Assembly: GCA_023807065.1 (NCBI GenBank)
Contig: JAJJLU010003750.1
Location: forward strand, 1 to 33,564
From: Isotricha intestinalis
Taxonomy: Eukaryota; Ciliophora; Litostomatea; Vestibuliferida; Isotrichidae
Reading direction: 5' to 3'
Length of the DNA: 33,564 nt
The translations under genes and the position numbers were made by a program. The notes beneath the pieces are model-generated. The model did no database searches. It worked only from the letters and a program-made list of their open reading frames with translations, and was not told the DNA's origin. Of the stretch, positions 1 to 10,618 are shown piece after piece. The stretch's first letter is position 1; each line of letters begins with the position of its first letter.

Positions 1-134
1 TTTTCTTCTTCTAATTTATTTTCTTCTTCTAATTTATTTTCTTCTTCTAATTTATTTTCTTCTTCTAATTTATTTTCTTCTTCTAATTTATTTTCTTCTT
101 CTAATTTATTTTCTTCTTCTAATTTATTTTCTTC
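1..134 (-). repeat. Perfect 18-bp coding minisatellite encoding NKLEEE
   Basis: Seven complete, identical 18-bp units run from 3 to 128, with a partial unit on the right (129-134) and the array running off the left edge. On the minus strand each unit reads Asn-Lys-Leu-Glu-Glu-Glu in the frame of the giant surface protein, so copy-number change stays in frame. The lack of any substitution between units points to recent expansion or homogenisation. The repeat would form a highly charged, probably helical stalk. Confidence 0.95.
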
Positions 135-3100
135 TTTTTCATTTAATTCTTTTTCTTCATCCTTATTAATGGTTTCTTCTTCAATCATTTCATCGTCTTC
201 TTCATTCTCAATTGTATAGGCAAATAAATTATTAGAACATTTATTATTTTTACATATTATACAATGATTGTTAACTTTTTTTTTTCCTTCATCAGCACAT
301 TTATAGCATTCTTTCGAAATAATAAGATTAACTCCATATTCTTTTGGACATATATCATAACAATTTTTTCCAAAAAAGTATAAATTATTATCAGAACAAC
401 TTTTTAAACAGGCATTTCCTTTATATAAATATTCTTCAGAAGAACATTTTTCTCCACAATAATCTCTATCATGAAGAAATTGTTTATTATCACATTGTTT
501 ACAAATAAAATCTCCATTTTCTATATCAGTTATTGCATTTAAAGGGCATTTTTCTATAACATCAATAATTTTATAATTAAAAATCATTCCTATACTATTT
601 TTAAAATTCAAAAAATCCCTTATTTCACCATCACGTATTTCTATAGGTTTAAGAATAGGGAAATCTTCTCCAAATTGTTGATTGTTTCTTCCATAATAAA
701 GTTCTGGTTTTATATCAACTGAAATTTTCAAATATTCCTTTGTAATAGAATGAATAATAATCGAATATATATAAAAACTTGAATGCATTATTAAGGATAA
801 AGAATTTGTGGTTGTTGAAGAAAAAAAATCAAATTTTTGAGGGATATAATAATATCCATTTATAAAATATACATCTTCTCCTTTTGAAAATTGATCAAGA
901 ATTTCAGGTTTTAATAGAACAAATTCATTGTCACCAAAATTATATTCTTCATCACATAATAAAATAAAATGAATTTTTGTTTTAGTTACCAATGAAGTTA
1001 TTTCTGGTAATTGTTTTGATTTATCAAGTATTAAAAATTTGTTATTTGATTCAAATTTTATTTTGAAATAGACTTCATTATCTGTTTTTATTTCTTTAAA
1101 AAGATCAACATTATTTTCATTGATTCCATAAACAATAGTTTCATAAGAATCATCAAATACAAAAATTTTGTTTGGGATTGAGACACCATTAATATCAATA
1201 ATAGGGTCTAAAATTCCATCATAAAAGAAAATTTGTCTTGAATCATCTAATGAATTTTTATCCAAAATTATTATTCCATTAACTTTTGAAAAATTAATGA
1301 CTTCATCTTTAACCTTAATTTCATAAATATTGTCTATATTATAATAATCTTCATTATTTGGATATATTTCAACATTACTTATTAATTGGTTATTTTTAGT
1401 TTTAAATTTTGGATAAATATTTCCTAATGAATTATATAAAATAATCTTAATCATTGTAAAATATTTAAAATTTTGATAATCAAAGACAATTAAGTATTTA
1501 CCTATTTTCAATGAAGATGGAATATTAATTTGCAAATAATTTTCATTAATATTAAAATCTAACTCATATTCATTTAAAGTGATTAAATTAAAAAAAATAA
1601 TTTTTTTTGGAATATTATTTAAATTGATTTCCAAATTAATAGGTTTTAAATAATTTATATCTTCTAAAAAAGTTGATTTGGAATTTAAAAGATTTTCCCC
1701 ATTATAAGGTTTTAATAATAATGAATAATTAGATGAAATTTCTTTTAATAATGAATGATAATAAAAAACAGTGAAATTATTTGTTTCATTATTAGGGATT
1801 TGAAACTCACATTGGACTAGATTTTTATTTTCAATAATAATAAAACAATTTCCTATAATAGAAGTATTTTGATTTTCATTTTTTAATGAAATATATGGGT
1901 TTATAACAATTTTATCGAATTGAAAAATTAAATTACAATTGTTTTCAATTAAATTTCCATAAACATTAATCAATTTATTTGGATTATTTAATACTTTAAT
2001 TGAAGTTGACTTAAACACTTTTTCATTTATTTTTATGTAATATTCCCCTAAATTAACTTTTGAAGAATTAATGAAAAAAGTATAAGTATAAAAATTATCA
2101 ATAAATTTTGTAGAATTATGTGTAAATTTTGGTGATTCAAATTTTTCTTTTGTAATTAAGTTTATTATAATTTTTGAAATATCTAAACTTATTTTTGAAT
2201 GAAAAGTTAAACTTAATGAATTTTCAATATCATTATACCAAATATTTTTTGATAATTGAAATGTTATAAAATTTATCGAAATTGCTCCTCTATAATAGCA
2301 ATCAGGGAAAATCAAGTTTGGATAATTATAACAACCTTTATAAAAACATTCCATTGATAATGCTTTATGATGAGAATAGAAGTTAATTACAGAATGAAAA
2401 CCAAAATATTCATTCCCTATAAATTCAAAATAATATTCATTTGTTGATTTTTCTAAATATGAAATGAATATATTTTTTTCTATAGTTTGGTCTGCAAATT
2501 TCATATATAAATCTGTATTTTCTAAATATTTATATTTATTTAGTTTAATAGACTTTTCGTTCGAAAAAACAATAGAATCAACGTATAAATATCTTTCATA
2601 TTGCTCAAAATATATTTTTAATTTAATTTTTTTTTCATTGTTATATGTGTTTGCCCATTCGAATGAAGTTATTTCTGAATATTTTTCATACAGTTCTAAA
2701 TTTGTATTATTCTTTTTCAAAATAATTTTTATGATTTTAATTTCAGGTTCCACATCTAAATTATAGTCACATAATGCTTTATAAACTTTTTCAGAATAAT
2801 CAAATATATTATTACATTCAATAAAAAATTTATAATTCTTATAAAAATTGAATGAAAATAGTGTAGAAGAATATGAAATATTAACCGTTGAGCATGATTG
2901 ATTTCCAAAATCAAATTTCATTTCTTCTTTATTGATTTTTGTTATTGTATAATTAATATTTTCTATATTTAAATCAGATGGAATACATTCAGTATTAACA
3001 ATTATCCATAATGGATGTTCGCTCGATTCTCCTTCATAATAAGAATAATTTGTTATTTGAAATTCTGTAAAATATATTGTTTGTGAACCAATTATTTTAT

Positions 3101-6100
3101 TATCATCTTGCCTTTTAATTATTAATGTATTAATGCCCTTTTCAGAATTCTCTACTGATAAATTTTTACTTTTTATACTAAAATTTATATATTTACCTGA
3201 AAAAGATTTTAATTGAAACACAACTAAATTTTTTAACTCATTATAAGAATTTGATAAAGGAATTTCCAAGTTAAAACAATGAATATTATCAGTTATTTTA
3301 TTTTCTATTATATCAAAAATGCCACATGTACTAGCAAGACAAGAAGGAATATTTAAATTAAGAATCTTAAATATATTGCTTATAAAATATATTTTTTTAT
3401 TAAATGTGATTAATTTGTCATCTTTATTTTTGATATATGAAATTTCAATTGACTCATATGTTTCATTTGTTTTATAAATAAAAATGTTAGAATCTTTCCA
3501 AAAAGGATAAAGCTGTTTTGATTTTAACATTACTTCATTTTTATAATAAAGTTTTGAAATAGACTCAGGTGTTGAAATAAATAAATAAGCATCTCCATCA
3601 AAAGAATGTGTAATTAGTAAATGGTTAAAAACTATTTCATTAGATTCTATAACCTTTATTTTAAAGAATAAACTATTTGATAATGTATGAATGAAGAAAA
3701 TATTTTCTCCTAATGATAAATGAATTGAAGATGTGAAAATAATTAAAATTTTAGGGTCTTTATTAAAAATTTCAAAATATAGAATAGAATTATCTTCATA
3801 TACCACTTTTTTGATGGAATTTTGATTTAATTGAGTTGTGAAAATTACTGGAATTTTTTCAATTTTATTTGCTTTTATCCATGTTTGAACTGTTTCATAT
3901 AAAATTAAATCATGAATGAAATTAATTTTATTATTGTTCATCAAAATATTTCCATTTTCTAATATAACTTTAATTAAATATTCTCCTGATATTATTTTTT
4001 CTTCTTTTGTATAATAAATTTTTATAATATTTGAATTTATATTAAATTTTTCAAATATGATTGTATCTTTTTTTGTTAGATCATCAATAAATATTATTTT
4101 CTCTGGATAATTATTTTTTTCAAATTCATATGAAAAAGTTAATTGAATTTCAATTGAATTTTCAACTTTTTCAAGATTAATAAAAGATGGTGAAATATTA
4201 ATTAAAGTAAAAGAAGGAGAAATATTTACATTTTGAATTTCTATATATTCTCCACAATCATTTAAATATGAAAGTTTATAAGAACCTTTAGAAACAGATG
4301 ATAAATCAAATTCACAAATTACTTCTTTTTTATCTGTTAATAAATTACATTTTTTTGAATAAATTATATTATTCGAATCTTCTAAAGTAAGAAAAGAATT
4401 TTTAATTAATACTAATTCATTTTGGAATTTTATATTAATTATTTGATTTTCACTTCCTTCAAATAACGATGAATTTACATTCTCCACATTATTGTCTTTA
4501 TATATATTAATTTTACTTTGTATTTTTGTTTTTAATGTATTTTTTTCAAAGTAAAGACTATGTTCTCCTTCTTTTAAATAAGAAGATGGAATTCTATACA
4601 TTAAATTATCTTTTTCTAATTGAATATCATCAAAATAAACATTAATAGATGTATCAATTTCAAGTAAAAAGTTTATATCATTTAAATTTGAAATAAACTG
4701 ACATTGATTTCCAGAAGTAAAATTTAGATAATAAATATAAATATATTGTACATTATTTAAATCATCGTTATATGCAATTTCTATTTTTTTGTCATCTCTA
4801 ATATATGAATAAATGCAAGTATATATATATTCCTCAGAATCAGAATCAGAATCAAATTCACAATTTTCAGCAATTTGACCATTAAATGTAATATAATTTT
4901 CCATATTTGAAATATAAGATTGGAATATAATGGAAATGGATAATTCATTATTATCGCTCAATTTTCCAGCAATAAAATTATTTACAATAAAAGGAACATT
5001 TTCATTTAAAATAATCTCTTTATTTATAATTTTAATGTTTGTTTCTTTATTTGAATATTGATTGCTTTTTATTTTTGTTAAAGTATAATGTTCATTTTCA
5101 TTAACATTTAAAGTTAATATTAATTTATCTTTATTGTTAGATAATATAAAATTTGTTGAATTATATATTATAACTTTTCCTGAAGATGAAATAACTTCAA
5201 TTGCTTCTATATTGGGTAAATAAAAATTTGCAGAAGTTATTATTATTCTATTCTTTTTAGTCAAATTTGATATTTCAAAATCTGATTTATTTATTCTTAT
5301 GCTAAAGAAAAAAGAAGCAAAATTATCTCTGTCGATTTGAATTGTATATTTTCCGAATTTTGTAATATTTTGGGGAATTGAAATATATAAAATATTTTCT
5401 TTTGAAATTAATTTTTGATTTTCTAATTCATAAATTTCATTCCCTTCATTTGAAATTGTTAAAAATTCTATTTTTTTATGTATATTATAAATATATATAT
5501 AATCATCAATATAATAATAAGGCGCTATTTTAATATTACTAAAAATTATTTTTTGTTTGTATAATATTTTTCTATTATCAACTTTTGAAATGGTGAAATA
5601 ATAATTGATATTTGTCTTTAAGTTTTCTATATCTTCATCTGGCAATTTGTAAAGGCTTGTGGCTTTTTTATGCTCATAAACTAATTTATTATTTTCATTT
5701 CCTTCTTCATATAAATTTAATATTATATCAAAATTAAATCCATAATATGGGATAATATCTAATTTTAATTCTTCTTTGGCTAAATCAATTAAAATGAATG
5801 GATTTGGAGGTATAAAAATTAAAACATCAAATATATTTAAAGCCACTGTTATTTTCATATCTTGTATTTTATATATATGTAAATAATTATCCCCTTCAAC
5901 AGAAAATCCAAAATCAAAAATACCTTTTTCTTCCAAAAGAAAAGAAAATTTATTGCCTTTTTTGATAAATGGTTTTGATGTATCTTGATTCAAATAAATT
6001 CCCTGAACTTTCCCAGATTGATTACCTTGAATTGTAATTTGAACATATTGAGGAGAATTTCCTAAAATAAAATAATTGTCATTAATTTCAAAATATACAT

Positions 6101-9100
6101 CTTTGTCTAAAATCTTTAAAACATATTCATAATTTTCATTATTATCATCAATTACTTGAATAGTATAATTGTCAATATCTGGAAAACCTATTAATTTAAT
6201 ATTATAACTATTAGTATCCTTTTTATAATTATTATAATTTATAAAGATTTCTTGATTATATTTATTTTTATTATCAAATATTTTAATTTTTTTGATTAAA
6301 GGAAGATAGAAATTTGATGAAGATAAAGTTATTTCATTTTCTCCTAATTCTAATTTTGATTTACTTAAAGAAAAAATTGCTTCAGAAAATGAGTTTGAAA
6401 TATAAGTTGAATCTAATTTCTTTTCACCTAAATAAATATTAACTTTTCCAACAAAGTCTTCTATTATTTCACAATTTAATTCATTTTCAAATAAAAAACA
6501 ATTGTTATTTATAATTTGACCATTCATTTTTCTGATCGAGATATTTCCATGCTCACAAGTAACACCTTTAAATTTAATGTAATTGTTGATTATAAAAGTT
6601 GGATTTTCAATTAATATATTTGAATAATTGAAAAAAAAATTTTCATATAAAATTTTTGTACTTCCATATGCATCATTATAGTCTAAAACACTAATAGAAT
6701 ATTCTTTTTTTGAATCATAGATTAAATATGAATTTAAATCATAAGTATTTATTGAATCTGATAAATCTTTGTATGAAATTGAAAGTGATTTAAATTTAAT
6801 CATTGGATAGTTATTATCAACCACTGAAAAAGATTCAGCGGTTTTAGAAACATAAAGTTTAAAACTTTTATAGTCCAAAGAACAGGATGGATCAACATAA
6901 AAATTTGGAAATAAATCATTAATAGTATTTCTCACATATATTATTGAATGTTTCTGAAGATTAAGACAATCATTAATTTCATGATTATTACAATATTTTT
7001 CTGGATTATTTCTGATTTTTTTGTTATATTCAGAATCATTTTTTTTTTCTGAATAAATTTCATAGTTTCCAATATTTGTAAAATTATAATAAATTGTCAT
7101 TTTGTTATTTTCAAAAGGTCCCTCTGCTATTAAAGTATCATTTAAATAAATATTTGCAATATCAATTGCGTTAAATATATCAATGAAAAAAGGTTTCTCC
7201 TTTTGATTAGAAATTAAAAAAAAATTTCCACTGATTTTTAATTGAAATACAGGATTATTAATTAATGATTCACCAATTATTTTAAAATTTAATTTAATTG
7301 ATTCTAAACATTTATTTTCAAAATATAAATAATATGTTGAATGTATTAAAGTTTGAATATTACATGAAATTCCATTTAAAGTTTCATTATAACTACATGA
7401 TGAATAAGATTCTAAATTTTTAAAATAGAATTTTCCATTTTTTAAATCACTTGAAAATTCCGTTATTGAAGAATTAAAAAGAATAGTAAAATTTGAATAA
7501 GATTCATTGATATTCAATGAATTATAAGTGAAATTAGGAAAATCATTTTTTGAAAATTCAATTTTAAAAGACTTAAAATTTTCATTTGATGTATAAACTC
7601 TAATTTCTGATTCATTAATTGGTGAAGTAATAGTAAATGATTGAATAATAACATGTTCTTTTTCTGAAATTGATGATTCATTTAAAAATGCTGAATTATA
7701 AAATACTTTAATATTTTTATTTTTAGGGACTTTAAAAGTTAAATAAATAGGATTAACTGGAATAGATTTTTGAATATTTTGACATAAATTTTCTATGTTA
7801 TATATTATTGGAGATAATATTTTTCTTTCAGAATAAGTGTTTTCTAATATTATATCCCCATTTTCAATAACTTTTTCAAATTTTGCTTTAATTATATTTC
7901 CAGAAGAATTATTTAAATCACAATAAAACTGTCTATTACTATTATTAGGACAGAAATAATTTTTATAATAATTAATATCTTTTTCGTTTGATTCATCAAA
8001 GATTAATTCAAAATCAGAATATAATGAATATTTTTTCATATATTTATCACTTTGATTATAATATATAAAAACATATTCTGGATTTACCTTAAATTTATCA
8101 AACGCTGATTGAACAAATAATTTTGTATTTAAAGGAAAAAAAAAACTTAACTCTTCTTCTGAAGGTGGATTATCTATTTCATAATCTTCTAATTTTCTCA
8201 TAATTTGTGATAAAATAATTTCATCGTATTTGTTAATATTTAGTGATAATGATAAAAAATCTTCTTTCTCATAGTAATCTTCAATTATAAATAATTCCTT
8301 CTTTTCTCCATTGATAATTATTATAATTTTTTCAATATTATAATTATCAAAAAAACCACTTGAATTTATAATTATTTTATTATATCCTAAATAAATAATT
8401 ACTGATGTATCTATTGAATAAATGATATTATTTATATTATCTGAAGATAAAATATTTTCTCCTAATTGAATTGAATCATAAAAGAAATCATAGTATCCTA
8501 CAGAAATATTATTTGTAAATTCACATAAAAACTGTTTATTTGTTTTATTATAAATTGAATTTTCATTGCATTGGATGTTAGTTGATTTATCTTCATTTTT
8601 TAAAATTAAATCAATGTATAATATGTTACAACTTGTTGTTAAATATAATTTCTTTGAATAGGCATAAAAATAAGATTTAGGAATTATTTCTGTGAAATAA
8701 ATTAAATTTGATTTAGAAAGATATTCTTCAATATCATTTCCTTGTGTAATTAGTAAATTATATGTTCCAATAGATAATTCTAAAGAATTTGTATTTAAAA
8801 TATATTTATTTGAAACTTTTGAAAATTGAATTAATACTTCTTCTGAATTTGTAATTTCATTGTTTTCTTGATATAACCATAAATTTATATTAGATAAATC
8901 ATTATTATCATTATCTTCAATTTCATATTCAAGATTTTCTTTCAAATAAAAACAATTTCTATTATTTATAGTTTTAATATTAATAAAATCTTCAAAGTTT
9001 TTATATACTTTTATTTTTTGAATTAACTCAATTTCATTTCCATTTTGAATATATCTAAAATGATATTCACCAGGTTCATATAAAGTTAAAACAAATAATT

Positions 9101-9314
9101 TTGGGTTTTTTTCATTTCTATGTATTTCTTTATAATCTGAATTTGAATCTTTATTCATTAATAATGAAATATTATCTTCAGAAATAGTTATATAAGTGAT
9201 AATTTCTTTATTATGATAAACAAATATTGTTCTTTCAAAAGTAAAAGTTGGCAAAGATAGGGAATAATTAATTAAATAAAAGAAAAGGATATAAAAAAAA
9301 ATGCTTTTATCCAT
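1..9314 (-). CDS. Giant secreted or cell-surface modular protein, partial (C-terminus beyond left edge)
   Basis: The frame opens with ATG at 9312-9314 (a TAA lies just upstream) and I found it open at every point sampled down to base 1, giving at least 3104 codons without a stop or intron. The N-terminus is a typical signal peptide (hydrophobic residues 5-20, ending near SLSLP), so the protein enters the secretory pathway. Most of the length is Asn/Ile/Ser-rich, beta-strand-like sequence with recurring cysteine pairs such as C249/C264, C938/C948, C1485/C1500 and C1656/C1667, usually in a context like C-x(9-14)-C-(E/D)-(F/L), often followed by a Gly-Tyr or Ser-Tyr stretch. Residues about 2923-3026 hold 14 cysteines, with CxxC and CxxxC pairs like extracellular furin or growth-factor-receptor type domains. 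An acidic linker and NKLEEE repeats follow. No transmembrane helix is visible before the edge, so anchoring is unknown. Function is not recognised; a surface adhesin or receptor is inference. Confidence 0.85.
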   Translation of the reverse strand, partial: MDKSIFFYILFFYLINYSLSLPTFTFERTIFVYHNKEIITYITISEDNISLLMNKDSNSDYKEIHRNEKNPKLFVLTLYEPGEYHFRYIQNGNEIELIQKIKVYKNFEDFINIKTINNRNCFYLKENLEYEIEDNDNNDLSNINLWLYQENNEITNSEEVLIQFSKVSNKYILNTNSLELSIGTYNLLITQGNDIEEYLSKSNLIYFTEIIPKSYFYAYSKKLYLTTSCNILYIDLILKNEDKSTNIQCNENSIYNKTNKQFLCEFTNNISVGYYDFFYDSIQLGENILSSDNINNIIYSIDTSVIIYLGYNKIIINSSGFFDNYNIEKIIIIINGEKKELFIIEDYYEKEDFLSLSLNINKYDEIILSQIMRKLEDYEIDNPPSEEELSFFFPLNTKLFVQSAFDKFKVNPEYVFIYYNQSDKYMKKYSLYSDFELIFDESNEKDINYYKNYFCPNNSNRQFYCDLNNSSGNIIKAKFEKVIENGDIILENTYSERKILSPIIYNIENLCQNIQKSIPVNPIYLTFKVPKNKNIKVFYNSAFLNESSISEKEHVIIQSFTITSPINESEIRVYTSNENFKSFKIEFSKNDFPNFTYNSLNINESYSNFTILFNSSITEFSSDLKNGKFYFKNLESYSSCSYNETLNGISCNIQTLIHSTYYLYFENKCLESIKLNFKIIGESLINNPVFQLKISGNFFLISNQKEKPFFIDIFNAIDIANIYLNDTLIAEGPFENNKMTIYYNFTNIGNYEIYSEKKNDSEYNKKIRNNPEKYCNNHEINDCLNLQKHSIIYVRNTINDLFPNFYVDPSCSLDYKSFKLYVSKTAESFSVVDNNYPMIKFKSLSISYKDLSDSINTYDLNSYLIYDSKKEYSISVLDYNDAYGSTKILYENFFFNYSNILIENPTFIINNYIKFKGVTCEHGNISIRKMNGQIINNNCFLFENELNCEIIEDFVGKVNIYLGEKKLDSTYISNSFSEAIFSLSKSKLELGENEITLSSSNFYLPLIKKIKIFDNKNKYNQEIFINYNNYKKDTNSYNIKLIGFPDIDNYTIQVIDDNNENYEYVLKILDKDVYFEINDNYFILGNSPQYVQITIQGNQSGKVQGIYLNQDTSKPFIKKGNKFSFLLEEKGIFDFGFSVEGDNYLHIYKIQDMKITVALNIFDVLIFIPPNPFILIDLAKEELKLDIIPYYGFNFDIILNLYEEGNENNKLVYEHKKATSLYKLPDEDIENLKTNINYYFTISKVDNRKILYKQKIIFSNIKIAPYYYIDDYIYIYNIHKKIEFLTISNEGNEIYELENQKLISKENILYISIPQNITKFGKYTIQIDRDNFASFFFSIRINKSDFEISNLTKKNRIIITSANFYLPNIEAIEVISSSGKVIIYNSTNFILSNNKDKLILTLNVNENEHYTLTKIKSNQYSNKETNIKIINKEIILNENVPFIVNNFIAGKLSDNNELSISIIFQSYISNMENYITFNGQIAENCEFDSDSDSEEYIYTCIYSYIRDDKKIEIAYNDDLNNVQYIYIYYLNFTSGNQCQFISNLNDINFLLEIDTSINVYFDDIQLEKDNLMYRIPSSYLKEGEHSLYFEKNTLKTKIQSKINIYKDNNVENVNSSLFEGSENQIINIKFQNELVLIKNSFLTLEDSNNIIYSKKCNLLTDKKEVICEFDLSSVSKGSYKLSYLNDCGEYIEIQNVNISPSFTLINISPSFINLEKVENSIEIQLTFSYEFEKNNYPEKIIFIDDLTKKDTIIFEKFNINSNIIKIYYTKEEKIISGEYLIKVILENGNILMNNNKINFIHDLILYETVQTWIKANKIEKIPVIFTTQLNQNSIKKVVYEDNSILYFEIFNKDPKILIIFTSSIHLSLGENIFFIHTLSNSLFFKIKVIESNEIVFNHLLITHSFDGDAYLFISTPESISKLYYKNEVMLKSKQLYPFWKDSNIFIYKTNETYESIEISYIKNKDDKLITFNKKIYFISNIFKILNLNIPSCLASTCGIFDIIENKITDNIHCFNLEIPLSNSYNELKNLVVFQLKSFSGKYINFSIKSKNLSVENSEKGINTLIIKRQDDNKIIGSQTIYFTEFQITNYSYYEGESSEHPLWIIVNTECIPSDLNIENINYTITKINKEEMKFDFGNQSCSTVNISYSSTLFSFNFYKNYKFFIECNNIFDYSEKVYKALCDYNLDVEPEIKIIKIILKKNNTNLELYEKYSEITSFEWANTYNNEKKIKLKIYFEQYERYLYVDSIVFSNEKSIKLNKYKYLENTDLYMKFADQTIEKNIFISYLEKSTNEYYFEFIGNEYFGFHSVINFYSHHKALSMECFYKGCYNYPNLIFPDCYYRGAISINFITFQLSKNIWYNDIENSLSLTFHSKISLDISKIIINLITKEKFESPKFTHNSTKFIDNFYTYTFFINSSKVNLGEYYIKINEKVFKSTSIKVLNNPNKLINVYGNLIENNCNLIFQFDKIVINPYISLKNENQNTSIIGNCFIIIENKNLVQCEFQIPNNETNNFTVFYYHSLLKEISSNYSLLLKPYNGENLLNSKSTFLEDINYLKPINLEINLNNIPKKIIFFNLITLNEYELDFNINENYLQINIPSSLKIGKYLIVFDYQNFKYFTMIKIILYNSLGNIYPKFKTKNNQLISNVEIYPNNEDYYNIDNIYEIKVKDEVINFSKVNGIIILDKNSLDDSRQIFFYDGILDPIIDINGVSIPNKIFVFDDSYETIVYGINENNVDLFKEIKTDNEVYFKIKFESNNKFLILDKSKQLPEITSLVTKTKIHFILLCDEEYNFGDNEFVLLKPEILDQFSKGEDVYFINGYYYIPQKFDFFSSTTTNSLSLIMHSSFYIYSIIIHSITKEYLKISVDIKPELYYGRNNQQFGEDFPILKPIEIRDGEIRDFLNFKNSIGMIFNYKIIDVIEKCPLNAITDIENGDFICKQCDNKQFLHDRDYCGEKCSSEEYLYKGNACLKSCSDNNLYFFGKNCYDICPKEYGVNLIISKECYKCADEGKKKVNNHCIICKNNKCSNNLFAYTIENEEDDEMIEEETINKDEEKELNEKEENKLEEENKLEEENKLEEENKLEEENKLEEENKLEEENKLEEE

Positions 9315-9691
9315 TTAAGTTATTATATTTAATTATTTTATAATTTTAATTAAATTAATTAAACTTAATTGTATTTATTTTATTTATTTATAATTCTGTA
9401 AAATATTGTACTTAAAAAAATTGTGAAAATCTAATAATACCTATATAGAAGCTGATAACATCTTTCAAATTAACAAACAAATTATTATTAAAAAAATAGA
9501 AAAATTCTATTGAAAATTTTCCCAGTTTTTTTTTTTCAGATTCATATTGCTTTGATATTAATGTCTGTTTTTGTGGTTTCAATAGTTATAATTAGGAATT
9601 TTTATAAATTAATTATTAAAATTCATAATTATAATTAAATTTTTTATATTTTGTAAATTTTTAAAAACAAAAATATGTTTCAAAATAAATA
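9315..9691. other. Intergenic spacer: 5' region of the surface-protein gene, 3' region of the membrane-protein gene
   Basis: Both flanking genes are on the minus strand, so this 377-bp spacer should hold the 3' end of the four-helix protein gene and the promoter and leader of the giant gene. It is A/T-rich with a short patch of more mixed composition around 9430-9480 and a T-run ending in CAG near 9540. I see no ORF, tRNA or recognisable snRNA motif. Confidence 0.5.
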
Positions 9692-10618
9692 TTACTCTTT
9701 AATTTTTTTTAAAATTAAATCATATTCTCTATATACTTCTCTCATTGTATAATTTTGGAAAATTACTATAAGTTCAAAAATCACTGTAAGTATAAATAAA
9801 AGATTATAATGTGTTTTATTGATAATATATTTTTGAACATCTTTTTCTAATTTTTGAATAATTACCCAAACAAATAAAGTAACAAAACAAGAAAAAATTA
9901 TAAATTGGTTTGTTAAATCCAAACAAATTTCTCTTTCTCTATCTTTCATTATTTTATAAACTGATTTTATTCCAGAATATAATAAAAATGATAATAGAAC
10001 ACCACAATAAAAAATATAATAAGTATTAATCATCCAAAGATTAATAATTAAAACAATTAAATGAATTAAAATATTAACTGCTAATAAAGATATAATACAA
10101 TAAAATATTTCCCATAAAATTAAAAATTTTTCATAATTATTTGCAATAATATTATGTTTTTTAACTTTTTTTATTATTTCTTTTGAAATTGATGAATTTT
10201 GATTTTCATTATTATATTGATTATATTTATCTAGTAAATTTAATTTTAATGGGTCAGTTTCTTCAAAATTTTCATTGTCTTCTTTCAATTTATCTTTTTT
10301 TGTTTTTTCTTCAATATCAAATATCATTTTATCCACATTTGAATTTTGATTTTGATGTCCTATAAATAGATCATTCGAATCATTAAATGATTCATTTTCA
10401 TTATGATTGTTTATATAAGTTAAAACTAAATTTTCCTCTAATTTCATAGAAATTAAATTAGAAATTCTTCTAAAAGATTTAATTTTAATTTTAATGGGCT
10501 TATCATTGATACAAAAATCAAAAATTTCTTTACTATTAATTATTTTATTAAGTTTCCCTAAATTTTCTTTTTTCCCAATTAAATTTAAAACTTTAACTTT
10601 AAAAATTTTAGCTCTCAT
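9692..10618 (-). CDS. Four-helix membrane protein of unknown function
   Basis: This 308-residue protein starts at the ATG at 10616-10618. The frame extends eight codons further, but the upstream codon at 10640-10642 is TTG, an unlikely eukaryotic start. The N-terminal half (1-160) is soluble, with a basic beta-rich part (1-70) followed by an acidic, Asn-rich linker. The C-terminal half has four hydrophobic segments at about 166-192, 198-218, 237-254 and 271-288, with a charged loop of Lys, Asp, Arg and Glu at about 219-235. There is no signal peptide, so the N-terminus is probably cytosolic. It is divergent from the strumpellin gene, with 52 bp between the start codons, so the two may share a promoter. 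I recognise no family; a transporter, channel subunit or tail-anchored scaffold cannot be separated from sequence alone. It ends with TAA. Confidence 0.8.
   Translation of the reverse strand: MRAKIFKVKVLNLIGKKENLGKLNKIINSKEIFDFCINDKPIKIKIKSFRRISNLISMKLEENLVLTYINNHNENESFNDSNDLFIGHQNQNSNVDKMIFDIEEKTKKDKLKEDNENFEETDPLKLNLLDKYNQYNNENQNSSISKEIIKKVKKHNIIANNYEKFLILWEIFYCIISLLAVNILIHLIVLIINLWMINTYYIFYCGVLLSFLLYSGIKSVYKIMKDREREICLDLTNQFIIFSCFVTLFVWVIIQKLEKDVQKYIINKTHYNLLFILTVIFELIVIFQNYTMREVYREYDLILKKIKE

Noticed and set aside
1..134. A CRISPR or telomere-like array
   Set aside because: The units have no spacers, keep a reading frame and encode NKLEEE, so it is a coding minisatellite.
2464..2766. A 100-codon plus-strand frame inside the giant minus-strand gene
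   Set aside because: It is Phe/Tyr/Ser-rich antisense of a clear coding frame in A/T-rich DNA, with no family resemblance.
9396..9440. A possible 45-nt GT...AG intron in the minus-strand leader of the giant surface gene
   Set aside because: The ends fit GT and TTTTACAG, but such matches are common by chance in this sequence and no coding exon lies upstream.
9430..9480. A more mixed-composition patch that might be a small RNA gene
   Set aside because: No snRNA, snoRNA or tRNA box could be recognised; it is probably just leader or promoter sequence.
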